Below, one piece after another: positions 8,901 to 17,035 of a stretch of DNA of 43,770 bases (the stretch's first letter is position 1; every line of letters starts with the position of its first letter). The position numbers were made by a program, and so were the translations under genes. The notes beneath the pieces were generated by a model. That model did not search any database, was not told the DNA's origin, and worked only from the letters and a program-made list of their open reading frames with translations. Source of the stretch: a virus; the IMG/VR virus record IMGVR_UViG_3300046522_000733, positions 1-43,770 of that record, one strand, 5' to 3'.

Positions 8901-9861
8901 GGCTGTAATCGGTGATGGCGGCCGTGGGCGACGATTCTGTCAGGCCCAGCCCAACCAGACGGCCCATCAGCAGCGTGCCCACAGATAGGTCGCCCGCGCC
9001 CCAGATAGTGACGGTGATAGTCCCCACTGTGACGGGCATGTCCAGAAACACCGCCGCGCCGGGCGACGAAGCCAGCGCCTGCGTCCGATCATAACCGGCC
9101 GTCTCGACCCGCACAGTGGCCGCGGTGACATCAAGCAGCGCGACCGCATTGACCGAACCGACCGGATCGAGGCGGACGACGATCGGCGTGTTAGCCTCGC
9201 TCAGCGATCCAAGCGCCTGATCGAACATCGCCCAACGATTGGTCGGGCCGATGTCGATCCACAGGGCCGACGCGGTCGGGTCATTGCCGGCATTCGCGTC
9301 GGCCGCGCTCTCATAGATGCGGTGCGTCGCCGCCAGCATGACGCGCGCGCCCAGTGCATAGGTCGCCGCGCCCGACCAGGCCGGATAATCATCTTCATCT
9401 ATGGTGGACGACACCAGCACCGCATCGGTGACCGTGACGGGCTGCAACAGGCGCAACGTGGACGTGCGTTGATCCGGTGCCGGATCGGTGCCGGGGTCCG
9501 CATAGGCCACGTCCTGCGCCAGCCCCTCGATCGTCAGCGTGCAATAGCTGACCGGAGGGATGGCTAGGTCTAGCGAAAATTCCTTATAGAAGCCGGTGAA
9601 GGACAGCGCGTCAAAGCGATCATCGGCAATCCAGCGGGCAGGCGTGGCGCGCAGGGCCGCCAGCTGGCGCTGCACCGCGTCGACATCATCCGTATCGACC
9701 TTGACCCGCACTGACATGGTACGGGCAAAGCCGCGCGGAACGACGGTGGTAACCCCGAAATCATCGGTTTCGCGGCGGCTATAATCGACAATGCCGATCG
9801 TCGGCGCGGCTTCCGTCACACCAATTTCGATGACGGTGCCGCCGTCCAGCTCTACCCTCAT
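5941..9861 (-). CDS. Tail hub/fibre protein with duplicated N-terminal domain and coiled-coil repeats
   Basis: A 1306-residue protein, first gene after the tape measure; its ATG overlaps the tape-measure stop. An N-terminal domain occurs twice (residues ~10-115 and ~305-410): IGIVDYSRRETDDFG...RTMSVR...FYKEFSLDL and AAITDYSRKETDDFG...KRMSVR...FFKDFSIEV. Residues ~579-1004 are about eleven 36- or 40-residue repeats of the form EATTRATADAAETxAR, predicted as a long trimeric coiled coil. The last ~300 residues are beta-rich (VDGAAYFGGGLSSG, TLEWSGDGSSW) and may carry a receptor-binding or spike-docking domain. No separate Dit, Tal or NlpC-type tail-tip gene is present, so this protein may combine those roles; that is inference. 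Confidence 0.72.
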   Translation of the reverse strand: MRVELDGGTVIEIGVTEAAPTIGIVDYSRRETDDFGVTTVVPRGFARTMSVRVKVDTDDVDAVQRQLAALRATPARWIADDRFDALSFTGFYKEFSLDLAIPPVSYCTLTIEGLAQDVAYADPGTDPAPDQRTSTLRLLQPVTVTDAVLVSSTIDEDDYPAWSGAATYALGARVMLAATHRIYESAADANAGNDPTASALWIDIGPTNRWAMFDQALGSLSEANTPIVVRLDPVGSVNAVALLDVTAATVRVETAGYDRTQALASSPGAAVFLDMPVTVGTITVTIWGAGDLSVGTLLMGRLVGLGLTESSPTAAITDYSRKETDDFGEVTLVERAWAKRMSVRGLIDTAALDIVAGRIANVRALPSLWIGDDALESVTVYGFFKDFSIEVGENVSTLSLSIEGLSAAAKIAPIISGDDITVPWDNVGDPDGTKPDDNATVGAPDDTNVGDTPAQDVAASLKALGLTTNPAEIVAGAKALADAVKAMALATSADDIVAGAQALVDRARSADMAALEQMVLNQERREYFDNLTHMDGVPVGAKITEESVARVDGDEALASTIVTLEAVMTVDQQAVRALIQQEATARANADSAEALSRQVLIAEVRTDMEGGFADVQGQIIEEAIARANAIEAETEQRELAISELRVDVDGQIDVVTAAIASEAITRANADAAETLQRTQAISTLRTEVDGQIDVVTASIATEATTRATADAAETEQREIAVSRIDSDMVVTRAAITSEATTRATNDAAETLARQAAISSLQTVDANLNAAIVTEATTRATNDAAETALREAAISSLQSADAYLNAALTTELTTRATADAAEATARQALAAQLTSDIADANAAIEDEATARATADAAETSARNTAISTLQTTVNGQISDAMAAITSEATTRASADLAETTARNGAISALTTTVDGHVTDLEAAIASEATTRATADLAETTAREAAISSLQSADAYLNAALTTEATTRASADAAEVTARQALAATLTSDIADVSAAVETEAAARVSADGAIASLLSAVQTTVDGHTAEVLMLMESVDGLSARWGVRIIRSGTDGDPVVTGVLLNDDGEQSDFSVLADTFRVLSNGTGDRYEFGDGRQVIIGGSVMTITGKPFGSTNQFIEWTGPIVSDLSECTQANAIKFVRVDGAAYFGGGLSSGTLKNEGTSSTISETAFIIVGPFASNGNPVNVNMSASFQHNYECNAGSGAITGTGGGTLTLEWSGDGSSWTTLTTIGVNESERFVRVDGDPSVRDRVRWAMAAAGTYTWTPGALAGVYIRLRWASFSQPSLIGTSIINTEISQRTSVIAVEQP
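6850..8125 (-). repeat. Coding repeats of the tail-fibre coiled coil
   Basis: About eleven imperfect repeats of 108 or 120 bp lie within the tail hub/fibre gene. Two copies (around 6970-7060 and 7440-7515) remain nearly identical at the DNA level, which suggests recent duplication or recombination. The reading frame is kept throughout, so this is protein repetition, not a CRISPR or intergenic array. Confidence 0.8.
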
Positions 9862-12800
9862 GCAGCGGCACCTGCCACGCTGACCGCTTCGCCGCCGCTG
9901 GCCGCCGTGACATTGTCCAGCGTGCGCTTCATCGATCCGGTGTTGGCTGCCGTGGCCGCATGACCGGCATTATTGTCGCTGCGCAGTTGCGCCAGTTCCT
10001 CGCGCAGGGCCTTAATCTCGGCCGCCACATCATCATTGGCCGCACTGGACGCGGTCGATGCGGTGCTGGCGGTCGAGGCGGCGGCCAGCACCGCGCTGGT
10101 CGACGTGGCGCCGCTGGCATCCGTGCTGGACGATCCATTGGCGGCCGTGATGACATCATAGACCGATTGCAGCGCAGCGGCCGTCTGCGCCTTCACCCGG
10201 TCCAGTTCCTGCCGACTGGTGGCGTTCAGTTCGGCGGCGGTCAGCAGCGCCTGTGACAGGCCGGGCAGGGAGGATGCCGCATCCTGATCACCCGCCTTTG
10301 CGGCCGTGGTGGCGGCATTGAACTGGCCCAGCAGCGTGGCGAAGCTGCCCGTAGCGCTGCCGTCCGTGATGCCGCGAATCCGGTTGACCTCATCCAGGAT
10401 GCTGTCACCCACCGATGTCCAGGCGTCTTTCAGCGCTGCGGCCGCGTCAGCAGCCTCCTGCGCATCCTGCACCGCCCAAATCTGTTCTTGCAGGGCGCGG
10501 TTGCTTGCATCCAGCTTGGCGAGGTCGAGCGCGCGGATGGCGGCGGTATCGCCCTGCAACTCCAGCAGCTGGCGCTGCAAATCCTGCCGTTCGGATGCTA
10601 TGTCGGCGGCGCTCTTTGCCCCGTTCAGCGCCGATTGCAGATCCGCGAAGGCCGGGGCGAGTTGCAGCAGGGTCGCATAGGTCGACTGACCGGCGGCCGT
10701 CGTCAAATCCTGCGCCTCGACCAGCGCGCGGAAGGCGGCCAGCGTGTCGGGCATGGCCAGGCCAAGGCTGTCGAACACGGTGGCGAACTGCGCGGCCTGC
10801 GCCGTCGCCTGCTCTTCCTTCGTGTAATAGGCCTCGAAATAGCTGTCGACCGCGCTGGTGAAGTCGCTGACGCTGTCGAACTGATCCGCCAGCGCCATCT
10901 TCAGGTCGATGCTCATGTCGATCGCGCCGGACCCCAGCAGCCCCAGCGAGGCCGTGACGCTTTCCACCGTGGATGCCACCCGCACCAGCGTTTCGAACAG
11001 GCCTTCGCCGACCTGCTGGAATTGCGCGATGGTCGGGAAGGCGGCCTTGGCCATGTCATCGGCCGCCGCGCCGAAGACGGCGTTCAGCTTCTCTTCGATT
11101 TCGTCGCCCGTCAGACCCTGCAAATCGATCTTGCCGATATTGACGACAAAGCCATTCAGCTTCTGCGATATTTCATCGGTCGACGCACCCAGCGGCCCGG
11201 CGGCGGCAAGGATCGCGTCATTGAACTGGCGCAGGATCAGTGTGAACTGATTTTCCAGTTCGCTGTCCGCGTCACTATATTGCGTCGAATATTTGGTCGA
11301 CGTGGTGATGCCGAACAGCTTCTTCTTCTTTTTGATGTCGCTGTAGTAGGAGGCATCATAGCCCCCCGACAGGATATCCTCCAGCGTCTGCGCGCTGCCG
11401 TACAGGCCAGACCCCACCACCGTCGTCTTGGTGCCGAACAGGCTGCCCAGCAGGCCGCCGATGACAGGAATGTTGGACAGCACCGACCCGATCGTGCTGG
11501 ACTTGAAGCCTTCAGCCACCCCCTCGGAGGCATTGACATTGTCCGTGCGCAGCACCAGCGAGGCGAAGCCGCCGATCTGACTCTCGATCGAACTGAGCGA
11601 CGCGGCCATCTGGCGCGAATAGGTCAACATCACCGTGTCGACCTCCTTCAGCGCGTCGATCGACCGCTTGATGCTGTCGGATTTGGCCGTCACATCGCCC
11701 AGCACCGTGCCGGTGCCGTCGTTCGCTTTTTCCAGCGTGTTCTTGTTGCCGCCGAACGATCCGGCAATGGCGACGCCTATCGAGGCCAGGGCGGCGATCG
11801 TCGCCGCGCCGGCAGCCAGGTTGAGGGGGAAGGGCAAAGAGGATATCGCGGTGACAACCGCTTCCACCGCCTTGGTCGCCGTGCGGGCGCCGCTCTTCGC
11901 GATCGAGGATGCGGTTTCGATGGCATCCTGCGCCATGGCGCGCACCGACAGGGCGAACTCTACGGCGCGGAAGGCCTTTTCGGCGGTTTCCAGCGCCTTG
12001 TAACCGTCCGACCCTTCCTTGAAAAAGCCCTTCGCGGCGCTGGACATGTCGCCATACAGGCCGATCTGCGACGTGGCGGTCTGCGCGAAATAACGGGCGT
12101 TGGCGCGCTCGATCGCGGCCTGATCATCCCCGGCGGCGCGGACGCGCGCGGCGCGCTCGCTCTCCAGACGCTCGGCCGTGGCATGATAGTCCGCATAGAT
12201 GGACGCCATGTCGCCGATCGCCTGCCCGACATCGCCAAAGGCGTCGGCCATGCCGCGCGCAGCGGTGGAGACATTGGCGGCAAATATGTCCCACTGATCG
12301 GCCGCAAAGGTCAGCGAGTCATTATAGCTATCCTGCGCCTGTTGGTTGCGTTCGGTTGCGTCGGCGATTTCCACCTGACGCGCGACATAGTCCGCCGTCT
12401 GCGCTGGGTCATAGAGCTTGGCCTTGGCTTCCTGCTGCGCCTTCAGAGTGGCCAGCTCATGCACGCGGGCGGCATCGGTCGCGCCGATCTGCGACAATTC
12501 CTTTTCCAGCGTGGCCAGCTGGTCCGCGCCCGCCGCCATGTCCGTGTTGAACTGCGCCTTGCGCTCTGCGGCAGTCAGGGCCTCACGGGCCGCGCGCTGA
12601 TCGTCCAGCGCCTGCTGGGCCGCTCCGACCTCTTTGGCATAACCACGCTGCTGCGCCACCTGAAGGGCGGCCAGCAGGGGCAGGTCGGCAATCTGGTCGC
12701 GGACCATTGTCGCTGCCCGCTCTGCCGGGATCAGTCCCGCCGACACCATCGTATTGACCTGTTCCTGCGCGGCAGCTTGTTCACGCGCCGCCAGACTATT

Positions 12801-15551
12801 CTTGGCCGCGTCGGCAACACGCTGCGCGATGGCGAGGCGCATCTGCCGCTCCACCATCGCCTCGATATCGCCGCGCTTCTTGATCGCCGCGCTTTCCGCC
12901 TTGACGCGGGCCTCCGCCACCAGCGCCGCCGCGCCGGACACCTTATAGGCATCGGCCAGCGCATAGAGGTTGCGGATCTGCGCTTCGGTGGCTTCCGCCT
13001 CGCGCGCCAGCGATTCCGCATGCTTGTCGGTTTTCGGCTTTTCGGGATCAAGATAGCCCTTTTCCGTGGCCTGCGCCTTGATGCGCGCGCGGGCATTATC
13101 CTGCGCCTGTTTCACGATCGCATTCGACGCGGCCGACGCCATGTTGCCGAGATAATCGGTCCCCATCGCCTTCGACATTTCGTCCTTCAGCGTCTTGCCG
13201 AATGTCGCGCCGGCGCCAGCGTACTGGTTCTTGACCTCGGAAATTTGCGGCGCGCTCAGCGTGGGGAGCTTCAGTCCAACCTTTTCCAGCACCCCATTAG
13301 CGGTGGAAATAAAGCCGTTCAGCGCATTAACAGCGCCCTGCACCATCGAATTGATAGCGCCGATGCTCATGTTGACCGCGCTATAGAACAGATCGCCCAT
13401 CACAGCGGGGAAGGTCGACCATGTCTTGCGGATGACATTGAAAGCTCCGACATAATAGCCGATCAGCATGTTCACGACCGTTTTGGCGCCGGAGCCGATC
13501 CAGGCAGCCCATTCCTTCATCACCTCCCAGACTTTGGTTACAGCAGGGCCGATGACGCCCCAGATCGCCGATCCGGCAACCTGAAACACGGCCTTGGCGG
13601 TATCGCCGAAGGTCACCGTCACGTCGTCCAGATTGCGGATTTCCTTGGCGGTCAGGCCCAGAGATTCCGCATATTTCGTCATGTCCGCGCCGTCATTGGC
13701 GGCGTTCTGCAACAGCTTGATGCCGCCCGCGACCAGCGCCAGTGGGACCGCAACCGCAGCCAGACCGACCAACCACGGGGCGAGCGCTCGCGTAGCAGAT
13801 GCGGCGGCGGCGTTCGTAGCATCGGCGGCGGCCGTCTGCGCCAGCGCAAGGCGCGCGTTCGCCGCTTCGGCAATCCCGGCCGTCTCCGCCGCGTGAAGTC
13901 GGGCGCGGGCCAGCATTTCCTGTGCGGCTGCGTCCTGTGTACCTGCGCGCGCCGCAGCTTCCTCTGCCACCGTCAATTCTGCTGCGGCGATGGCGGCCCG
14001 TGCGCCCGAAGTGGCCGCGCCCGACTGGGACGCGATCAGAGCTGTTTCGGCTTCCGTCAATGCTGCAACGGCGGCCGCCGTCGGCGTGGTGACGATCGCC
14101 AGGCCAAGGATCGCCTTCACCATGTCGCCGACGCTGGCGCCGGTCTGCATCATGATGCCGCCCAGCTGCGAACCTTGCGCGATCAAGACGGTCAAGGGCC
14201 GCTGGCCACCTTGCAGACTGACGATGATATCCTGAATCTGGAAGGCGATATTGGTCAGGTCATTGGCGGTCAGTTTCGACTGGCGGCTGACATCATCCAT
14301 CCCGTCGTTCTGCCGCGCTTGGGCGCGTGCGACTTCGTCCAGGCGCTGGCCCAATATGGTCGAGCTGCGTTCATATTCTTCCTGACCGATCGCGCCTGCA
14401 CGATAGAGGCGCACCGCATCTTCCAGTTCGCGGCTCAGGCGCTGTTGCGCGCCATAGAGCGGATCGACCGACGATCGCAGGGAGAGGATGGACGCATCCT
14501 GTGCGGCCTGGGCCGCAGCGGCCTGACGCGCGGCCTCTGCGGATTCCCGACTGGCATCGGCCAACCGGCGCTGTTCTGCCTCCAGGGCCTGCGCCTGTGC
14601 CGTCGCCTGCGCATAGGCTGCACCAGCAGCCCGGATGCGCTCGGCCTGATCGCCAAGGCCCGCGCCATCCGCATCGGCGGCGCGTCTGGCGACCTCCATC
14701 GCGCGCAGTTCGGCCGCATTCTTGCCGATCGCGGCGGTTTCCGCTTCCAGCTTCGCTGCATAGCTGTCGGCCGCATTGATGGCGCTGGCCCGTTCGCGAT
14801 CGGCCGCCGCCTGCGCCGCCTCGACCTCGCGCATGGCCTTCGCGCCTTCACGCGCGCGGGCTTCGAACATCTGATAGGCGAAAGCCGCTTCGCGCGCGGC
14901 CTTGGCCTCTGCCTCCAACGATGCGGCGCGCTCGGCCGCCTCCAACTCGCGCAGCGCCTTGGCGCCCTCACGCACCTTGGCCTGAAACATGTCATAGGCC
15001 CATGCCGCCTCGCGCGTGGCGGTGGCCTCACGCTCCGCTGATGCGATGGCCTGCGCCGCAGCGACAGCCTTATCTTCGGCGGCCGCTTCTGCTGCCTGAC
15101 TGGCCTTGCGCGCGGCGGCAAATTCTTTTTCGTACAGGGCCAGTTCCTGCGCGCGCAGGCGGGTTGCCAGCTCGGTCAGGCCCTGCTGTTCGGCGGCCAG
15201 CGCCGCAGCCTCTACCTTCATGGCGCGCATTTCCTCGCGCGTCTTGCCGAACGACGCCGTTTGCCGATCGAGCTGGCGCGACAGTGCTTCGCCAGCCTTT
15301 TCGGCACGGGCCGTTTCGCGCGCTACTATCGCCATTTCGCGGGTGGTGGCGTTGCTAAAGGACGTGACCTGCGCGGTGGCGCCACCCAGATTGATCATCT
15401 TGCCGGTGGCCGCCTCGATCCGGGCCGCTTCGGCGATGATCTTACCTTCGGTGCTGTCCATCGCGGCCTGCAACTGGCGCAGGACATCGAACGAACCTTC
15501 AGGGTCGATCGCAAAACCGACACCAAGGCCGGGGCTGTCGCTGTCGTCCAT
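9858..15551 (-). CDS. Tail tape measure protein
   Basis: An 1897-residue protein that sets tail length and occupies the tube lumen until DNA ejection. Residues ~20-420 are an Ala/Glu/Arg-rich helix. An internal duplication there gives AYDMFQAKVREGAKALRELE followed by AYQMFEARAREGAKAMREVE. A DDVSRQSKLTANDLTNIAFQ block around residues 415-435 is typical of lambda-H-like tape measures. A hydrophobic stretch lies at ~590-615 (WLVGLAAVAVPLALVAGGIK), then more long helices, and a small coiled coil at the end (EIKALREELAQLRSDNNAG). GGGGG lies 6 bases before the ATG. Using the usual ~0.15 nm per residue, the tail would be roughly 280 nm. Confidence 0.93.
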   Translation of the reverse strand: MDDSDSPGLGVGFAIDPEGSFDVLRQLQAAMDSTEGKIIAEAARIEAATGKMINLGGATAQVTSFSNATTREMAIVARETARAEKAGEALSRQLDRQTASFGKTREEMRAMKVEAAALAAEQQGLTELATRLRAQELALYEKEFAAARKASQAAEAAAEDKAVAAAQAIASAEREATATREAAWAYDMFQAKVREGAKALRELEAAERAASLEAEAKAAREAAFAYQMFEARAREGAKAMREVEAAQAAADRERASAINAADSYAAKLEAETAAIGKNAAELRAMEVARRAADADGAGLGDQAERIRAAGAAYAQATAQAQALEAEQRRLADASRESAEAARQAAAAQAAQDASILSLRSSVDPLYGAQQRLSRELEDAVRLYRAGAIGQEEYERSSTILGQRLDEVARAQARQNDGMDDVSRQSKLTANDLTNIAFQIQDIIVSLQGGQRPLTVLIAQGSQLGGIMMQTGASVGDMVKAILGLAIVTTPTAAAVAALTEAETALIASQSGAATSGARAAIAAAELTVAEEAAARAGTQDAAAQEMLARARLHAAETAGIAEAANARLALAQTAAADATNAAAASATRALAPWLVGLAAVAVPLALVAGGIKLLQNAANDGADMTKYAESLGLTAKEIRNLDDVTVTFGDTAKAVFQVAGSAIWGVIGPAVTKVWEVMKEWAAWIGSGAKTVVNMLIGYYVGAFNVIRKTWSTFPAVMGDLFYSAVNMSIGAINSMVQGAVNALNGFISTANGVLEKVGLKLPTLSAPQISEVKNQYAGAGATFGKTLKDEMSKAMGTDYLGNMASAASNAIVKQAQDNARARIKAQATEKGYLDPEKPKTDKHAESLAREAEATEAQIRNLYALADAYKVSGAAALVAEARVKAESAAIKKRGDIEAMVERQMRLAIAQRVADAAKNSLAAREQAAAQEQVNTMVSAGLIPAERAATMVRDQIADLPLLAALQVAQQRGYAKEVGAAQQALDDQRAAREALTAAERKAQFNTDMAAGADQLATLEKELSQIGATDAARVHELATLKAQQEAKAKLYDPAQTADYVARQVEIADATERNQQAQDSYNDSLTFAADQWDIFAANVSTAARGMADAFGDVGQAIGDMASIYADYHATAERLESERAARVRAAGDDQAAIERANARYFAQTATSQIGLYGDMSSAAKGFFKEGSDGYKALETAEKAFRAVEFALSVRAMAQDAIETASSIAKSGARTATKAVEAVVTAISSLPFPLNLAAGAATIAALASIGVAIAGSFGGNKNTLEKANDGTGTVLGDVTAKSDSIKRSIDALKEVDTVMLTYSRQMAASLSSIESQIGGFASLVLRTDNVNASEGVAEGFKSSTIGSVLSNIPVIGGLLGSLFGTKTTVVGSGLYGSAQTLEDILSGGYDASYYSDIKKKKKLFGITTSTKYSTQYSDADSELENQFTLILRQFNDAILAAAGPLGASTDEISQKLNGFVVNIGKIDLQGLTGDEIEEKLNAVFGAAADDMAKAAFPTIAQFQQVGEGLFETLVRVASTVESVTASLGLLGSGAIDMSIDLKMALADQFDSVSDFTSAVDSYFEAYYTKEEQATAQAAQFATVFDSLGLAMPDTLAAFRALVEAQDLTTAAGQSTYATLLQLAPAFADLQSALNGAKSAADIASERQDLQRQLLELQGDTAAIRALDLAKLDASNRALQEQIWAVQDAQEAADAAAALKDAWTSVGDSILDEVNRIRGITDGSATGSFATLLGQFNAATTAAKAGDQDAASSLPGLSQALLTAAELNATSRQELDRVKAQTAAALQSVYDVITAANGSSSTDASGATSTSAVLAAASTASTASTASSAANDDVAAEIKALREELAQLRSDNNAGHAATAANTGSMKRTLDNVTAASGGEAVSVAGAAA

Positions 15552-15620
15552 TCGAAACCCCCACGCAAAAAGCGCCGCCGGGACGTTCCCGGCAGCTTGA
15601 TCGAAACCGCAAAATGCATT

Positions 15621-15658
15621 CAGCCTGTCAGGGCAGCGTCATCACTCGACAGCCTGTC
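15621..15658. repeat. 9-bp direct repeat in the tape measure / TM2 intergenic region
   Basis: CAGCCTGTC occurs at 15621-15629 and 15650-15658, in the 152-bp region between the divergent tape-measure and TM2 genes. The 29-bp spacing puts the copies nearly three helical turns apart, so a regulator binding both is possible. No convincing -35/-10 pair for the TM2 gene was found. Confidence 0.3.
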
Positions 15659-15703
15659 GCCACTGGACTAGCTTCACCCCTCATTTTTACGGGGGAAGAC
15701 TAA

Positions 15704-16057
15704 ATGGACGCCGGAACAGCGGAAATTGCCAGCAATCATCAACAATCGTTTGATGATGGACGGCGCGGACGCCTCAGCGATACTCAGCGTATGTTGATTG
15801 AACAGCGAGTTGCCAACGAGAAACCCAGCACTGGCGCCGCCTATCTGCTGTGCCTTTTCCTTGGTGCCTTCGGCGTTCACCGACTCTATTTGGGCGAACG
15901 CGGCACCGGAATTCTTATGCTGGTGCTGGGCATCACGTTTATTGGATTGATTATCACGGGGCTATGGGCCTTCATTGACCTCTTTCTGATCCCGTCCATC
16001 ATCCGCAAGCGCATGGACGAAATCCGGCAGCGGCTGACGATCGAGGCCATCGCCTGA
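15704..16057 (+). CDS. TM2-domain membrane protein (cargo gene)
   Basis: A 117-residue protein. Its first ~40 residues are polar and charged. Residues ~41-95 form a TM2 domain: two transmembrane helices joined by a short turn with the family's marks FLGAFGVHRLYLGERGTG and ILMLVLGITFIGL...WAFIDLFLIP. TM2 proteins are small inner-membrane proteins of poorly known function. GGGGGAAG lies 5 bases before the ATG, a strong ribosome site. The gene reads rightward inside the leftward tail operon and ends flush against the tail chaperone stop. This layout fits an independently expressed lysogenic-conversion gene; a role in altering the host envelope is inference. Confidence 0.85.
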   Translation: MDAGTAEIASNHQQSFDDGRRGRLSDTQRMLIEQRVANEKPSTGAAYLLCLFLGAFGVHRLYLGERGTGILMLVLGITFIGLIITGLWAFIDLFLIPSIIRKRMDEIRQRLTIEAIA

Positions 16058-16923
16058 TTAACCCAGCAGCATCTGCAACCGGGCAACCTCCAGTTGCTTT
16101 TCCCGTTCACTGACTTCCGTCCGCCATGGCGCCGGGCAATTCTCGCTCTCTGCCTTTCGGCCTTCAGCCACATAAGCGACGGACAGCGACCGCAGCAGCC
16201 GGGCCTCCCACGGTGACAGGTCGATCGCGGTGCGGTTGCACCACGCATCTATGCTCTGCCAGCTGATCGGCCCGGCACCCATGCCGGCGGCCTCGGTCAG
16301 GCCGATTTCCACCAGTCGGGTGATGATATGGGGCGCGGGATTGGGTGGCATCTGCGGAACGATCTTGTTCCGCTTCATCTGGTCGATCCGGCTAACCGGC
16401 GGCGGCTGATCTTTCGCCGCCGCCCGCTTGCTGCCCGGCGGTGGCTTCGGCGTGGCATTGAGCCACGCCATCTGCCGGATATAGAGCGTCAGCTCGGCGA
16501 CGAACCGGGCTTGAAGTTTCCCCAGTCAGCGACCGCCTTCTGAATCTGCTGCGGAATGAAGCCAAGCCGGGGATCTGCATAGAGCGCCTGAAACAGCTCC
16601 TTCCCCTTCTTCCCTTCAGCTGGCGGATAGTTCAGATTTTCGAAGTCGACCGTAATATCGGCCAAATCCTCGGCGCGTTCGGCGGCGCGCTGGTCAGCCG
16701 GTGCCACCGACACCTTGCCGTCATTCTCCTGCATCCGCTTGACCGCGCGCTGGGTCTGCCGCGCCTCGATCGCGGCATAGGGCTTGGAGCCGGGACCATA
16801 GATGATGATGCGGACCTTCTGGGTCTTTTCCGCATCGGCGTAGAGATATTCGCCATCGGCGCCCTTCACATGGATCGGGGCGGTATCGAGGGCGGCCTGT
16901 AGCATGATATCATAACCGGACAT
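16058..16923 (-). CDS. Tail assembly chaperone, frameshifted long form (gpGT-like)
   Basis: The long product is predicted from a -1 slip at GGGAAAC (16522 to 16516). The first 136 residues come from the upstream ORF, then 152 residues follow from the -1 frame, 288 in all. After the slip it reads LQARFVAELTLYIRQMAWLN and continues with PISWQSIDAWCNRTAIDLSP and SPWEARLLRSLSVAYVAEGR, which resemble DUF1799-type phage tail chaperones. The -1 frame is open from a stop at 16526-16528 down to 16060. The only ATG in it (16471) has no ribosome site, so an independent T-like protein is unlikely. In lambda, gpGT recruits tail tube to the tape measure; the same role is expected here. Confidence 0.82.
16489..16923 (-). 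CDS. Tail assembly chaperone, short form (gpG-like)
   Basis: A 144-residue protein made without frameshifting. It lies between the tail tube gene and the tape measure, where lambda gpG-type chaperones sit. The N-terminus (YDIMLQAALDTAPIHVKGAD) and the middle (VRIIIYGPGSKPYAAIEARQ, then helical RAVKRMQEND) suit a tube-protein-like fold. The 0-frame tail after the slippery site is only eight residues (FKPGSSPS). AAAGGAAAA lies just upstream of the ATG. It probably coats the tape measure during tail assembly and is absent from the finished virion. Confidence 0.78.
   Translation of the reverse strand: MSGYDIMLQAALDTAPIHVKGADGEYLYADAEKTQKVRIIIYGPGSKPYAAIEARQTQRAVKRMQENDGKVSVAPADQRAAERAEDLADITVDFENLNYPPAEGKKGKELFQALYADPRLGFIPQQIQKAVADWGNFKPGSSPS
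16516..16522 (-). promoter_or_regulatory. Programmed -1 ribosomal frameshift site GGGAAAC
   Basis: On the minus strand the 0-frame codons are TGG GGA AAC TTC, giving the heptamer G GGA AAC, a perfect X XXY YYZ slippery site. Lambda's G-T site is GGGAAAG, one base different. A -1 slip enters the frame of the downstream chaperone ORF, and that frame is open only from two codons upstream of the site. No strong stimulatory hairpin is obvious just downstream. Confidence 0.82.
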
Positions 16924-16951
16924 TTTGGCATTTTCCTTTCGCGGGAAGGGT

Positions 16952-16998
16952 GCATCAACCCGCCCCGCAAACCCGCGATATGCGGGGCGGGTTGATGC
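16952..16998 (-). terminator. 18-bp perfect hairpin between tail tube and tail chaperone genes
   Basis: Arms 16952-16969 and 16981-16998 are perfect complements (GCATCAACCCGCCCCGCA) with an 11-base loop. There is no T-run after it in either direction. It sits in the ~110-bp gap after the abundant tail tube gene. The likely roles are 3'-end stabilisation of the tube mRNA or partial termination that lowers chaperone expression. Confidence 0.6.
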
Positions 16999-17035
16999 GC
17001 ATGGACCGGCAGGAGCGCCGGAAACGGGTGGTTTT

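Noticed and set aside
10488-15041. 1517-codon ORF on the plus strand across the tape measure gene
   Set aside because: It is antisense to the tape measure in GC-rich DNA, has no ribosome site or domain, and its composition (Arg, His, Gly, Gln rich) is that of a shadow frame.
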